The translations under genes were made by a program, and so were the position numbers. Under the pieces are notes generated by a model. It was given only the letters and a program-made list of their open reading frames with translations. It was not told the origin of the DNA and made no database searches. Shown here piece by piece: positions 1 through 7,681 of a stretch of DNA of 26,521 nt. The stretch covers positions 4,197 to 30,717 of the forward strand of contig NZ_QWGL01000031.1 in NCBI RefSeq assembly GCF_003435375.1, written 5' to 3'. The DNA is from Clostridium sp. AM34-11AC. Its GTDB lineage: Bacteria; Bacillota; Clostridia; Lachnospirales; Lachnospiraceae. Position 1 is the first letter of the stretch. Each line of letters begins with the position of its first letter.

Positions 1-3
1 GAA

Positions 4-169
4 GCTCTGGAGATATAAATGATTCCCCGTCGCCAGTTATTCCGTAGCATAGCCGGGAAAATCAGTCAAGGGCAGCGCCGCCGCAGGCGGTGCCAGAGGC
101 ACCCTTGACGGATTTCTCCCGGTTATGCTTTTTCCCGGTCAAGCGACGGGGATATAAATTCTCCAGAGC
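4..169. repeat. Large imperfect inverted repeat (about 166 bp cruciform or RNA hairpin)
   Basis: Nested arms pair across the whole stretch: GCTCTGGAGA at 4-13 with TCTCCAGAGC at 160-169, CCCCGTCGC at 25-33 with GCGACGGGG at 143-151, about 18 bases from 46-63 with 111-129 (one bulge), and GTCAAGGG at 65-72 with CCCTTGAC at 102-109. The tip holds a small hairpin, CCGCC (78-82) with GGCGG (86-90). The unpaired steps include the direct repeat GATATAAAT at 12-20 and 151-159. A further hairpin, CCCCTTCC 174-181 with GGAAGGGG 186-193, follows. No gene is seen in 1-254. The structure may be a leader RNA, a terminator/attenuator or a protein-binding DNA structure. Confidence 0.7.
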
Positions 170-254
170 CGTTCCCCTTCCCGGGGGAAGGGGCGGAGGG
201 ATTGGGCGAACTCTTGCTTTTCCCTAAACCAAAACAGAAATGGAGGCTCAACCA

Positions 255-611
255 ATGAAACGACCTTTAGCGTACCTGACCGCCGCATGGAGCGGCGAGC
301 CGGATGTTGATATGGAGCTGGCGGCTCACTACTGCCGCCTTGCTTATGAGGCGGGCTTTTCCCCGATCTGCCCGCTCTTGTACCTGCCGCTGTTTTTGAA
401 TGACAGCGTTCCCGAGGAACATAAGGCCGGGATTGATATGCGCCGGGATATGCTGCGGCGTTCTCATACCCTGATCGTCTGCGGCAGCGTTGTGGACGAG
501 GATGTGAAAAACGATATTGCGGTTGCCGGACGGCTGGGCATTGCGGCGACAACGCTGGAAGGGGTGCTTGCCGTGAAGGGACACGGCACCCCGGGCCATG
601 CCGGACATTAA
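255..611 (+). CDS. DUF4406/DUF7768-like small protein
   Basis: A 118-residue protein starting at ATG 255; the ribosome binding site GGAGG at 242-246 selects this start over ATG 240, which overlaps it. The sequence opens MKRPLAYLTAAWSG, followed by alternating strands and helices and a central DMRRDMLRRSHTLIVCG segment. This resembles the small nucleoside 2-deoxyribosyltransferase-like fold proteins (DUF4406/DUF7768) common in Clostridia ICEs and phages. The family function is unknown and I do not assign a reaction. It overlaps the downstream methyltransferase by 14 bases, which suggests translational coupling and a shared establishment role. Confidence 0.7.
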   Translation: MKRPLAYLTAAWSGEPDVDMELAAHYCRLAYEAGFSPICPLLYLPLFLNDSVPEEHKAGIDMRRDMLRRSHTLIVCGSVVDEDVKNDIAVAGRLGIAATTLEGVLAVKGHGTPGHAGH

Positions 612-1683
612 GCTGGGGAGCCTTTTCGACGGGATCGGCGTGTTCCCTCTGGCTGCTTCCCGGTGCGGTATCCGTCCGGTCTGGGCCAGCGAGATTGAAA
701 AAGCGCCCATCTCCATAACCAAAAGGCACTTTCCCGATATGGCGCATTTGGGAGATATTACGAAGGTGGACGGCGGGAAAATCCCGCCGGTCCATGTGAT
801 AACCTTCGGTTCCCCCTGTCAGAACCTTTCTCTGATCGGCAACCGCTCCGGCCTTGCCGGGGCAAAATCAAGCCTGTTCTATCAGGCGTTTCGTATCATA
901 CAGGAAATGAGGGATGCTACTGATAACCTATATCCAGCTATCGCTGTTTGGGAAAACGTCATGGGAGCGTTTTCTACAAATGACCGGATGGACTTTAGAG
1001 CCGTCCTATCCGCCTTCTCGGACACCGAAGTTCCAATGCCTCCTTCGGGAAGATGGGGAAATGCCGGAATGGTGCGAGGGGGAACGCCTGATGTGTGCTG
1101 GCGGCTCATGGACGCCCAGTATTGGGCAGGCACCCGAAGGCTGGCACGAAGGCAGCGGATTTTCGTCGTGGCGGATTTTGGAGGCAGACGTGCCGCAGAC
1201 ATACTATTTAAGCCCCGTCCAATGCTCCCACTTCCTCCGCCTTGCGGAGAGGGCGGGCGGGCCGCCGCCGAAGGAGATCGAACAGCTTCTTTTGAAACAG
1301 GGCGGCAGATACCAGTCATCCACCCCTTTCAGTGCTTCCGTATGCGGGGAGCGGCAAAAAGGCAGGAAGAAACGGCCTTCCGAAACAGCTTCGGATTACC
1401 AACTGACCCTTTTCCCACTCTTTTAGCCAGTGACGTGACGCCCTTCGCCTTCTGGTATGAGGGCGACCCGGAGGGCGGCTGTATCCGTTTTCTGACGGAA
1501 ACGGAAAGCGAACGGCTGATGGGGCTGCCAGAGGGCTGGACAAAGTACGGGGCGGACGGCGTGGAGATCCGGCCTCTGCAACGCTACAAGGCGCTGGGGA
1601 ACGCGATTGCCCTCCCTTGCGCCGATTACATTATGGCCGGGATCTATGAGGTGCTGGCTGACCGGGCCGGAAAGGAGGAATGA
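598..1683 (+). CDS. DNA (cytosine-5-)-methyltransferase
   Basis: A 361-residue C5-cytosine methyltransferase. Motif I is SLFDGIG (8-14), the catalytic motif IV is GSPCQNLS with Cys74, motif VI is ENV (119-121), a motif VIII-like RQRIFVVADF lies at 185-194, and motif X is ALGNAIALP with GN at 334-335. The target-recognition region between about 200 and 290 is short and proline/glycine-rich. No restriction endonuclease lies beside it, so it is best read as an orphan enzyme protecting element DNA from host restriction; that role is inferred. It overlaps the upstream gene by 14 bases. The span 1100-1426 is also open in the +1 frame and looks protein-coding there, which may explain the unusual residues in the motif VIII region. 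Confidence 0.9.
   Translation: MPDIKLGSLFDGIGVFPLAASRCGIRPVWASEIEKAPISITKRHFPDMAHLGDITKVDGGKIPPVHVITFGSPCQNLSLIGNRSGLAGAKSSLFYQAFRIIQEMRDATDNLYPAIAVWENVMGAFSTNDRMDFRAVLSAFSDTEVPMPPSGRWGNAGMVRGGTPDVCWRLMDAQYWAGTRRLARRQRIFVVADFGGRRAADILFKPRPMLPLPPPCGEGGRAAAEGDRTASFETGRQIPVIHPFQCFRMRGAAKRQEETAFRNSFGLPTDPFPTLLASDVTPFAFWYEGDPEGGCIRFLTETESERLMGLPEGWTKYGADGVEIRPLQRYKALGNAIALPCADYIMAGIYEVLADRAGKEE
914..1426 (+). CDS. Overprinted ORF in the +1 frame of the methyltransferase
   Basis: An open frame of up to 170 codons inside the methyltransferase gene. From about residue 45 it reads like a real protein: REDGEMPEWCEGERLM, then WRILEADVPQTYYLSPVQC, a helical FLRLAERAG segment, PPPKEIEQLLLKQGG, and a TLFPLF end. 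From memory, similar sequences occur as stand-alone small proteins beside C5 methylases in Firmicutes phages and ICEs. The start is uncertain: ATG 914 and ATG 980 both lack a strong ribosome binding site. Function is unknown. The alternative is that the frame is open by chance because of high GC, but the low-complexity, Arg/Pro-rich look of typical shadow frames is absent in its second half. Confidence 0.45.
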   Translation: MLLITYIQLSLFGKTSWERFLQMTGWTLEPSYPPSRTPKFQCLLREDGEMPEWCEGERLMCAGGSWTPSIGQAPEGWHEGSGFSSWRILEADVPQTYYLSPVQCSHFLRLAERAGGPPPKEIEQLLLKQGGRYQSSTPFSASVCGERQKGRKKRPSETASDYQLTLFPLF

Positions 1684-1687
1684 GCCC

Positions 1688-2401
1688 ATGTTTGAAGCCT
1701 ATATAACCAACACCGCCCTGTACCCCTTGATGGGGATTGAGGTAGGGACAACGGTACATTTCCCCACGACGACACAGGAGTTGCAGGCCGCCCTTGCCAA
1801 AATCGGGATAGACGGGAAACGGTACAGCGAAGTGTTCTTTACCAGCTTTGACAGCGATGTGCTGGGGCTCTACGATCATCTCTACGAATGTGAGAACATC
1901 GACGAGCTGAACGAGCTGGGCCACGCCCTGCTGGAAGTACGGGATAAGGGCGGACTGGAAACCTTTGAAGCCGCTCTTGTCTTGGGAAACCACACACGGA
2001 GCGTGAAGGATTTGATAAACCTGACGCAGAACCTTGACCTTTACCGCTTTTACCCGGATATTTCCGATGATGAAGGGCTGGGCCGCCTTTACGCCGACGA
2101 GCTTGGGACCATCGACATACCGGAGCACATTCAGAACTACTTCGATTATGAAGCATACGGGCGGGATGTGCGTATCAACGAGGGCGGCGTATTCGCTCCC
2201 GGTGGATATGTGTCGGCAGTCCCGGAGGGCTTCAAGGAGTATTACCACGGGCCGCAGGACATTCCGCCGGAACACCGGATATTTGCCTATCCTGAAAAGG
2301 CCGAACCTGTCCACTCCATTCTCGTTGCACTCAAACGGTTTCAAGAAGCCCCGCCCGCTCCGAAAAAGGACAAGGCGGGGCCTTCCCATGAAGAACGGTA
2401 G
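1688..2401 (+). CDS. ardA: ArdA-like antirestriction protein
   Basis: A 237-residue acidic protein starting at ATG 1688 behind AAAGGAGGAA (1671-1680), 4 bases after the methyltransferase stop. The opening MFEAYITNTALY, the many Asp/Glu residues and the internal LYDHLYECENIDELNELGHAL are typical of Gram-positive ArdA-like proteins. ArdA proteins mimic B-form DNA and block type I restriction enzymes (established for the family). The C-terminus ends in a charged PAPKKDKAGPSHEER tail. Its position after an orphan methyltransferase fits a module that protects the incoming single or double strand in a new host. The first dispersed palindrome starts two bases after its stop codon. Confidence 0.8.
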   Translation: MFEAYITNTALYPLMGIEVGTTVHFPTTTQELQAALAKIGIDGKRYSEVFFTSFDSDVLGLYDHLYECENIDELNELGHALLEVRDKGGLETFEAALVLGNHTRSVKDLINLTQNLDLYRFYPDISDDEGLGRLYADELGTIDIPEHIQNYFDYEAYGRDVRINEGGVFAPGGYVSAVPEGFKEYYHGPQDIPPEHRIFAYPEKAEPVHSILVALKRFQEAPPAPKKDKAGPSHEER

Positions 2402-2403
2402 GA

Positions 2404-2426
2404 CTTCGGGCCAGCATGGCCCGAAG
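2404..2426. repeat. Dispersed palindrome copy 1 (A/A, centre GCA)
   Basis: Half-sites CTTCGGGCCA and TGGCCCGAAG around GCA form a perfect 10-bp interrupted palindrome. It lies between the ardA stop and the AAGGAGGT of the next gene. Half-site types used throughout: A = CTTCGGGCCA, B = CCTCGGGCCA, C = CTTCGGGTCA, each paired with the reverse complement of a type. Confidence 0.95.
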
Positions 2427-2445
2427 CATGAAGGAGGTGCATACC

Positions 2446-3465
2446 ATCAACTATTACCCTATCAATGAAGGAGCCGCCCGCCGGGCAAAGGAAATGAACA
2501 GCTTTTCCGACTACAAGGAAGGGAGCGCAACGGCGGAATACCGGGCAATGGTGGACAAGGCCGCCGCCATAGCGGAAAAGCAGAAATCCCGGGTGGCCCC
2601 CATGTACCATGAGAAGATCGACCATTTGTTAGACACCTATGCCCGAAAGCTGGCTGAAAACATGAACCAGGGCTTTGCCATTGACGCAAGGGTTCCCTCT
2701 GTGATGATCGCCGGACCTGCCAATTTCCCGGTGGGGAAGAAGGAAAAACAGAACCGGGCCCGGGACAGCAACATGGAGGAATGGCAGTATATTCAAGGGC
2801 TGCTGGATAAGATACGCAGTACCGGCATGGGCGGGATCAGCGCCGATGACCCGGCAGCGATTGAAAAGCTCCAGAAGAAGCTGGACGGGCTGGAACGCTC
2901 CCAGCTCATTATGAAGGAGGTCAACGCCTATTACCGCAAGCATGGCAAACTGGATGGCTGTGCGCTGCTGTCGCCGGACCAGATCGAAAAGCTGAAAGCA
3001 AGCATGGCGTCAAGCTGGCGGAGCGACCCGAGGCCCTTTGAAAGCTACCAGCTTACCAACAACAACGCGGAGATCCGCCGGGTAAAGGCCCGTATCGAAC
3101 AGCTTTCCAAACAGGCACAGCAGGAATTTTCCGGCTGGGAGTTCGATGGGGGTCGTGTGGAAATGAACCGGGAGGACAACCGCTTGCAGGTGTTCTTTGA
3201 CGGAAAGCCTGACGCGGACACCCGGGCCGAGCTGAAAAGCAGCGGCTTTCGTTGGGCTCCCAGCGTGGGTGCATGGCAGAGGCAGCTCACGGACAACGCC
3301 ATCCGGGCGGCTGACCGGCTGGAATGTATCAAGCCGCTGTCCGGCGAAAAGCCCTCCCAGCTTCAAAAGAAGCCCTCTATCTTGCAGACCATGCGGGAAC
3401 AGGGCGAAAAAGTCCAGACGGAGCCGGAAAAGAAAGCTCCGTCCGGCAGGGATGCCGAGCGGTAA
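2446..3465 (+). CDS. Conserved ICE protein of unknown function (LPD-like), apparent ATC start
   Basis: About 339 residues. The ribosome binding site AAGGAGGT (2431-2438) points to ATC at 2446 (INYYPINEGAARRAKEMN); the earlier in-frame ATG codons at 2416 and 2428 sit inside the palindrome or just before the RBS and are not plausible. The N-terminal YPINE...AKEMNSFSDYKEGSATAEYR block is shared with other ICE proteins from memory. A C-terminal module (about 235-300) of the type DNRLQVFFDGKPD...LKSSGFRWAPSVGAWQRQLT resembles large-polyvalent-protein-associated domains seen in mobile elements. The middle is helical and charged. Biochemical function is unknown; its place after ardA suggests an early-establishment or DNA-handling role. 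Confidence 0.7.
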   Translation: MNYYPINEGAARRAKEMNSFSDYKEGSATAEYRAMVDKAAAIAEKQKSRVAPMYHEKIDHLLDTYARKLAENMNQGFAIDARVPSVMIAGPANFPVGKKEKQNRARDSNMEEWQYIQGLLDKIRSTGMGGISADDPAAIEKLQKKLDGLERSQLIMKEVNAYYRKHGKLDGCALLSPDQIEKLKASMASSWRSDPRPFESYQLTNNNAEIRRVKARIEQLSKQAQQEFSGWEFDGGRVEMNREDNRLQVFFDGKPDADTRAELKSSGFRWAPSVGAWQRQLTDNAIRAADRLECIKPLSGEKPSQLQKKPSILQTMREQGEKVQTEPEKKAPSGRDAER

Positions 3466-3466
3466 G

Positions 3467-3489
3467 CCTCGGGCCACATTGGCCCGAGG
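3467..3489. repeat. Dispersed palindrome copy 2 (B/B, centre CAT)
   Basis: Half-sites CCTCGGGCCA and TGGCCCGAGG around CAT; perfect pairing with the compensated T/C change at position 2. It begins immediately after the preceding stop codon. Confidence 0.95.
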
Positions 3490-3556
3490 CTTTCTGTTCG
3501 CCGAGATTGTACGGGGGCCTCCCGGATAGCGGGAACCCCGACGGAAAGGAGGTTTT

Positions 3557-4027
3557 ATGCAGGAAGAAGTAAACCAAAAAACGGTTGCCCTTTCGATCAG
3601 GACAACGAAGCTCACGGGAAAAGTGCTGGCTGCCGCTCTTGGGAAGGTGGTGCGGACGCTGCAAAAGCACCACCGGAAGGCGCTGACCCCACAGGGACGC
3701 CAGAGTGTGAAAAAGCTGATGAACCACTATGGCGGCAAAAGCGCCATGCCCTATGTGGGAGCCCCGAAGGATTTTGACCGGATCGCGAAGGAGTTCCATG
3801 TGGACTACGCTTTCCATAAAGTGAGCCCCGGCCATTACCTGCTGTTTTTCAAAGCCAATCAGGCGGACGCTATCACGGCGGCCTTCCAGAAGTACAGTGC
3901 AAAGGTGCTGGACAAAGAGCAGGACAAGCCTTCTATCCTCGGCCAGCTTCGGAAATTCACGGAGCAGATCAGGACGCAGGCAAAGGAGAAGCAGCGGACC
4001 AGAGAGGCGGTGAAGGACGGACGTTGA
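3557..4027 (+). CDS. pcfB: PcfB family protein (DUF3801)
   Basis: A 156-residue protein starting at ATG 3557 behind AAAGGAGG. The motif series VALSIRTTKLTGKVLAAAL, the KHHRKALTPQGRQSVKKL block and the C-terminal DKPSILGQLRKFTEQIR match PcfB/DUF3801 proteins, which sit directly upstream of the VirD4-type coupling protein in Gram-positive conjugative elements. In pCF10, PcfB-type accessory proteins help bring the relaxosome to the coupling protein (established for that system). Its stop overlaps the TTG start of the next gene, so the two are translationally coupled. Confidence 0.85.
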   Translation: MQEEVNQKTVALSIRTTKLTGKVLAAALGKVVRTLQKHHRKALTPQGRQSVKKLMNHYGGKSAMPYVGAPKDFDRIAKEFHVDYAFHKVSPGHYLLFFKANQADAITAAFQKYSAKVLDKEQDKPSILGQLRKFTEQIRTQAKEKQRTREAVKDGR

Positions 4028-5847
4028 GTGACAAGATCAGAAAATATGTGCTCCCCAACCTGCCGTACCTCTTTGTGTTCTGGTTTTTTTCCAAAATCGG
4101 GACGGCCTACCGGACTGCACCCGGCACAGACTTCGGGACAAAGCTCATGGGGATGCTCGACACCTTCCCGAAAGCCTTTGAAACCTACTGGCCGGGGCTG
4201 GGCGGTATTGACCTGCTGGTGGGCCTTGCCGGTGCGGCTGGGATGTATCTGCTGATACAGTCAAAGATCAGGAAGGCAAAAAAATTCCGGCGGGATGCGG
4301 AGTACGGCACCGCCCGCTTTGGAACAAAGGAGGATATAAAGCCGTTTGTAGACCCTAAATTTCAGAACAATGTCATTTTAACCGGGACGGAGTTCCTTAC
4401 CATGAACACCCGTCCGAAGGTACCTGCCAATGCCCGGAACCTAAACGCCTGTGTCATCGGCTCGTCCGGCTCGGGAAAGACAAGGTTCTGGCTGACCCCG
4501 CAGCTCCTTCAAGCCCATTCCTCGTATGTGGTGGTAGACCCGAAGGGCGGCACCCTCGACCAGTGCGGGCGGTTCCTGCAAAGGGAAAAATACAGGGTGC
4601 GGGTGTTCAACAGTATCGACTTCTCCAAATCCATGCACTACAATCCGCTGGCCTATATCAAGACGGAAAGCGATGTTTTGAAATTCGTTACCGCCCTGAT
4701 TGCCAATACCAAAGGCGATGGCAAGGAGGGCGACGAGTTCTGGACAAAAGCCGAAACCCTTTTGTACTGCGCCCTTGTGGCCTATATCGTCTTTGAGGGG
4801 CCGGAGGAAGAACGCAACATGAATACGCTGGTGGAAATGATAAACAGCATGGAAGTCCGGGAAGATGACGAAACCTTCAAAAATGCGGTTGACTATATGT
4901 TCGATGGGCTGGAACGCCGCAGTCCCCAGCACTTCGCTGTGAGACAGTATAAGAAATACAAGCTGGCCAGCGGCAAGACAGCTAAAAGCATACTGATTAG
5001 CTGCGGAGCCAGACTTGCCCCCTTTGACATTCCCCAGCTTCGGGAGATCATGTCCTATGACGAACTGGAGCTTGATAAGCTGGGGGATGAAAAATCAGCG
5101 CTGTTCTTCCTTATCAGCGACACGGACACCACCTACAACTTTTTGGTTGCCCTCGCTTTTTCGCAGATGTTCAACCTTCTGTGTGAACGGGCTGACAATA
5201 CCTATGGCGGGCGTCTGCCCTACCATGTGCGGGTGCTGTGGGACGAGGCTGCCAACACCGGGCAGGTGCCGGGGCTGGAGAAAATTGTGGCTGTCATCCG
5301 TTCCCGTGAGATCAGCCTGACACTCTTTTATCAGGCTATGAGCCAGTGCAAGGCATTGTACAAGGACCATTCTGAAACCATCATGGGCAACATGGACAGT
5401 ATCGTGTTCCTCGGAGGCCGGGAGGCTTCCACCCTAAAGGATATTTCGGAAAACTGGCTGGGCAAGGCCACCATCTCCATGCAGACCGAAGGCCGGAGCC
5501 GGGGGCAGTCTGAAAGTTACAGCCAGAATATGCAGAGGCTTGGCCGGGAGCTGATGACTACCAGCGAGATCACCACCATGCCCGGGGATAAATGTATCTT
5601 GCAGCTTCGGGGGCTCCCGCCCTTCCTGTCCCCGAAGTATGACTTGAAAAAGCACCCGAATTACAAGTACACAGCCGAATTTGATAAAAAGAAAAACGCC
5701 TTCCGCTTGGAAAGCCTGTTCCGCCACCGGCCATTGAGACTAAAGCCGGAGGACGAATACACGGTGTACGAAGTGGACGGCTCCGACACGGACGAAGAAG
5801 CTGACCTGTTGAACTTCGATGATCTGGACAGCGACGAGTTCGTGTAA
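4024..5847 (+). CDS. pcfC: VirD4/TraG type IV coupling protein (PcfC-like)
   Basis: A 607-residue inner-membrane ATPase that links the relaxosome to the mating channel. The TTG start at 4024 overlaps the pcfB stop. Two N-terminal hydrophobic segments (about 8-26 and 60-79) anchor it. Walker A is GSSGSGKT (146-153), followed by VVDPKGG near 169-176, and the Walker B-like RVLWDEAANTG at 403-413; FFLISDTD (about 361-368) and MGNMDSIVFLGG are further TraG/VirD4 landmarks. The C-terminus is acidic (SDTDEEADLLNFDDLDSDEF), as often seen in cargo-interacting ends. Length and motifs are complete. A palindrome and a terminator follow it. Confidence 0.95.
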   Translation: MSDKIRKYVLPNLPYLFVFWFFSKIGTAYRTAPGTDFGTKLMGMLDTFPKAFETYWPGLGGIDLLVGLAGAAGMYLLIQSKIRKAKKFRRDAEYGTARFGTKEDIKPFVDPKFQNNVILTGTEFLTMNTRPKVPANARNLNACVIGSSGSGKTRFWLTPQLLQAHSSYVVVDPKGGTLDQCGRFLQREKYRVRVFNSIDFSKSMHYNPLAYIKTESDVLKFVTALIANTKGDGKEGDEFWTKAETLLYCALVAYIVFEGPEEERNMNTLVEMINSMEVREDDETFKNAVDYMFDGLERRSPQHFAVRQYKKYKLASGKTAKSILISCGARLAPFDIPQLREIMSYDELELDKLGDEKSALFFLISDTDTTYNFLVALAFSQMFNLLCERADNTYGGRLPYHVRVLWDEAANTGQVPGLEKIVAVIRSREISLTLFYQAMSQCKALYKDHSETIMGNMDSIVFLGGREASTLKDISENWLGKATISMQTEGRSRGQSESYSQNMQRLGRELMTTSEITTMPGDKCILQLRGLPPFLSPKYDLKKHPNYKYTAEFDKKKNAFRLESLFRHRPLRLKPEDEYTVYEVDGSDTDEEADLLNFDDLDSDEFV

Positions 5848-5870
5848 CTTCGGGCCATGATGACCCGAAG
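5848..5870. repeat. Dispersed palindrome copy 3 (A/C, centre TGA)
   Basis: CTTCGGGCCA, TGA, TGACCCGAAG; one C/A mismatch in the + strand RNA. It follows directly on the coupling protein stop codon. Confidence 0.95.
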
Positions 5871-5871
5871 C

Positions 5872-5896
5872 GCCGCCGATGTGGGCGGCTTTTTTT
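5872..5896 (+). terminator. Rho-independent terminator after the coupling protein
   Basis: GCCGCC (5872-5877) pairs with GGCGGC (5884-5889), followed by seven T (5890-5896). It abuts palindrome copy 3 and may reduce, rather than stop, read-through into the pilin-like gene. Confidence 0.7.
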
Positions 5897-5936
5897 GTAC
5901 CCAAAACCATCAAACAAACAAAATGGAGGAACGTAT

Positions 5937-6152
5937 ATGGAATTTTTCAATCAGGCAATCGACATTCTTAAAATTCTGGTCATGGCTCTTGGCGCCGGTC
6001 TGGCGGTGTGGGGTGTCATCAACCTTCTGGAAGGTTACGGGTCGGACAACCCTGCGGCAAAATCACAGGGCATTAAGCAGCTCATGGCTGGCGGCGGTGT
6101 CGTTCTGATCGGCCTTCAGCTTATCCCTCTGCTGTCCGGTCTGTTCAGCTAA
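5937..6152 (+). CDS. Maff2 family small membrane protein (VirB2-like position)
   Basis: A 71-residue protein from ATG 5937 behind GGAGG (5924-5928). Two hydrophobic segments, about 7-31 and 48-70, are separated by a short polar loop (EGYGSDNPAAKSQGIKQ). This is the Maff2 family, always found between the coupling protein and the VirB6-like gene in Clostridia ICEs. Its size and topology recall VirB2/TrbC pilins, so a channel or pilus subunit is a reasonable inference, not a proven role. Confidence 0.85.
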   Translation: MEFFNQAIDILKILVMALGAGLAVWGVINLLEGYGSDNPAAKSQGIKQLMAGGGVVLIGLQLIPLLSGLFS

Positions 6153-6191
6153 GTGTCACCCGTTGTCCCTTTTTCCAGAAGGAGCTGATGT

Positions 6192-7058
6192 ATGGACTTT
6201 ATCATCGACGCAATCGTTGAATGGCTGAAAGGTCTGCTCGTCGATGGTATCATGGGAAATCTGGACGGCCTTTTCGATAACGTCAATCAGAGCGTTGGCG
6301 AGATCGCCACACAGGTCGGCACGACCCCGGCGGACTGGAACGCCGGGGTCTTTTCCATGATACGACAGATCTCTGAAACTGCCATCCTGCCAATCGCCGG
6401 GGTCATCCTCACTTTTGTAATGACCTATGAGCTGATACAGATGCTCATAGAACGCAACAACCTCCATGAAGTTGACACATGGATGTTTTTTAAGTGGGTG
6501 TTCAAAACCTTTGTGGCTGTGATGATCCTGACGAATACCTTCAATATCGTGCTGGCGGTCTTTGATGTGAGCCAGCATGTGATACAGCAGTCAGCGGGCA
6601 TTATCCAGAACGGGACAGAGATCACGCCGGATGTGCTGGACAGTCTACGGACAGAACTTGAAGCGATGGAGTTGGGTCCTCTGTTCGGACTCTGGCTACA
6701 ATCCTTCCTGATCCAGCTTACCATGATTGCCTTAAATATCGTGATCTTCGTCATCGTATATGGCCGTATGACTGAAATCTATTTACTCACAAGTTTAGCG
6801 CCTATCCCGTTTGCCACAGTCCCCAACAGGGAAACCGGACACATGGGGCAGAACTATTTCCGCTCCCTCTTTGCGGTGGGCTTTCAAGGTCTGTTGATCT
6901 TAGTCTGTGTCGCAATCTATGCGGTGCTGATCCAGAGTATCGCCACCGACGGCGACCCCATCGGGGCGATCTGGGGCTGCGTGGGATATACGGTGCTGCT
7001 GTGTTTTACCTTATTCAAAACAGGCAGTCTTGCAAAATCCATCTTCGGCTGCCATTAA
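6192..7058 (+). CDS. VirB6/TrbL-like polytopic mating-channel protein
   Basis: A 288-residue membrane protein with about six hydrophobic segments (near 57-80, 96-118, 167-192, 195-210, 228-250 and 257-280) and an amphipathic N-terminus MDFIIDAIVEWLKGLLVDGI. It starts at ATG 6192 behind AAGGAG, 39 bases after Maff2. Position and topology match the CD0411/TrbL-like proteins of Tn916- and CTn-type elements, which form the inner-membrane part of the DNA channel. The C-terminus ends SLAKSIFGCH. It is probably co-transcribed with Maff2. Confidence 0.85.
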   Translation: MDFIIDAIVEWLKGLLVDGIMGNLDGLFDNVNQSVGEIATQVGTTPADWNAGVFSMIRQISETAILPIAGVILTFVMTYELIQMLIERNNLHEVDTWMFFKWVFKTFVAVMILTNTFNIVLAVFDVSQHVIQQSAGIIQNGTEITPDVLDSLRTELEAMELGPLFGLWLQSFLIQLTMIALNIVIFVIVYGRMTEIYLLTSLAPIPFATVPNRETGHMGQNYFRSLFAVGFQGLLILVCVAIYAVLIQSIATDGDPIGAIWGCVGYTVLLCFTLFKTGSLAKSIFGCH

Positions 7059-7062
7059 GAGA

Positions 7063-7085
7063 CTTCGGGCCATGCTGACCCGAAG
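7063..7085. repeat. Dispersed palindrome copy 4 (A/C, centre TGC)
   Basis: CTTCGGGCCA, TGC, TGACCCGAAG. With the adjoining CGGAAAGGAG it forms a 33-bp unit (7063-7095) repeated with one mismatch at 7643-7675, on the other side of the MT-A70 gene. Confidence 0.95.
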
Positions 7086-7099
7086 CGGAAAGGAGGATC

Positions 7100-7639
7100 A
7101 TGCCGAAAGAAAAATTTTCGATAATCTATGCAGATCCACCGTGGCGGTATGAGCAGAAAAACAGGCAGGGATCAGCAGAGCTTCATTATCCCACTATGAG
7201 TATTGAAGAAATTTGTTCCCTTCCAGTGGCCGACTTGGCTGCAAAAGACAGCGTTTTGTTTCTGTGGGCAACATTCCCACAACTGCCGGAAGCCTTAAAG
7301 GTCATTAAAGCATGGGGCTTTTCTTATCGTTCTGTGGCTTTTGTATGGATAAAGAGGAACCGGCGCTCCTACTCATGGTTTTACGGTCTGGGGTATTGGA
7401 CCAGAGGCAATGCAGAAATTTGTCTTTTAGCAGTAAAAGGACATCCGAAGCGTAAGTCTACCGGTGTTCACCAGCTTATTGTTTCCCCGATAGAGCGCCA
7501 CAGTAAAAAGCCGGACGAGGCCAGGCGGAAAATTGTAGAACTGATGGGCGATATACCACGAGTGGAATTGTTCGCCAGAGAAAAAAAGCCCGGATGGGAC
7601 GTGTGGGGAAACGAAGTTGAAAGCACTGTAAACTTGTAA
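7100..7639 (+). CDS. MT-A70 family adenine-specific DNA methyltransferase
   Basis: A 179-residue MT-A70 methyltransferase from ATG 7100 behind AAAGGAGG. The catalytic DPPW is at residues 12-15 (IIYADPPWRYEQ), and LFLWATFPQLPEALKVIKAWGFSYRS and GNAEICLLAVKGHPKR follow, all typical of phage and ICE MT-A70 enzymes. They transfer a methyl group from S-adenosylmethionine to N6 of adenine. Codon use is more AT-rich than in its neighbours, and the gene is bracketed by nearly identical palindromes (copies 4 and 5), so it looks like a cassette inserted into the mating-channel operon. Likely role: protection against host restriction (inference). Confidence 0.9.
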   Translation: MPKEKFSIIYADPPWRYEQKNRQGSAELHYPTMSIEEICSLPVADLAAKDSVLFLWATFPQLPEALKVIKAWGFSYRSVAFVWIKRNRRSYSWFYGLGYWTRGNAEICLLAVKGHPKRKSTGVHQLIVSPIERHSKKPDEARRKIVELMGDIPRVELFAREKKPGWDVWGNEVESTVNL

Positions 7640-7642
7640 CAG

Positions 7643-7665
7643 CTTCGGGTCATGCTGACCCGAAG
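7643..7665. repeat. Dispersed palindrome copy 5 (C/C, centre TGC)
   Basis: CTTCGGGTCA, TGC, TGACCCGAAG; both half-sites carry the position-8 change so pairing is perfect. It is the partner of copy 4 around the MT-A70 gene. Confidence 0.95.
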
Positions 7666-7681
7666 CGGAAAGGAGAAATCC

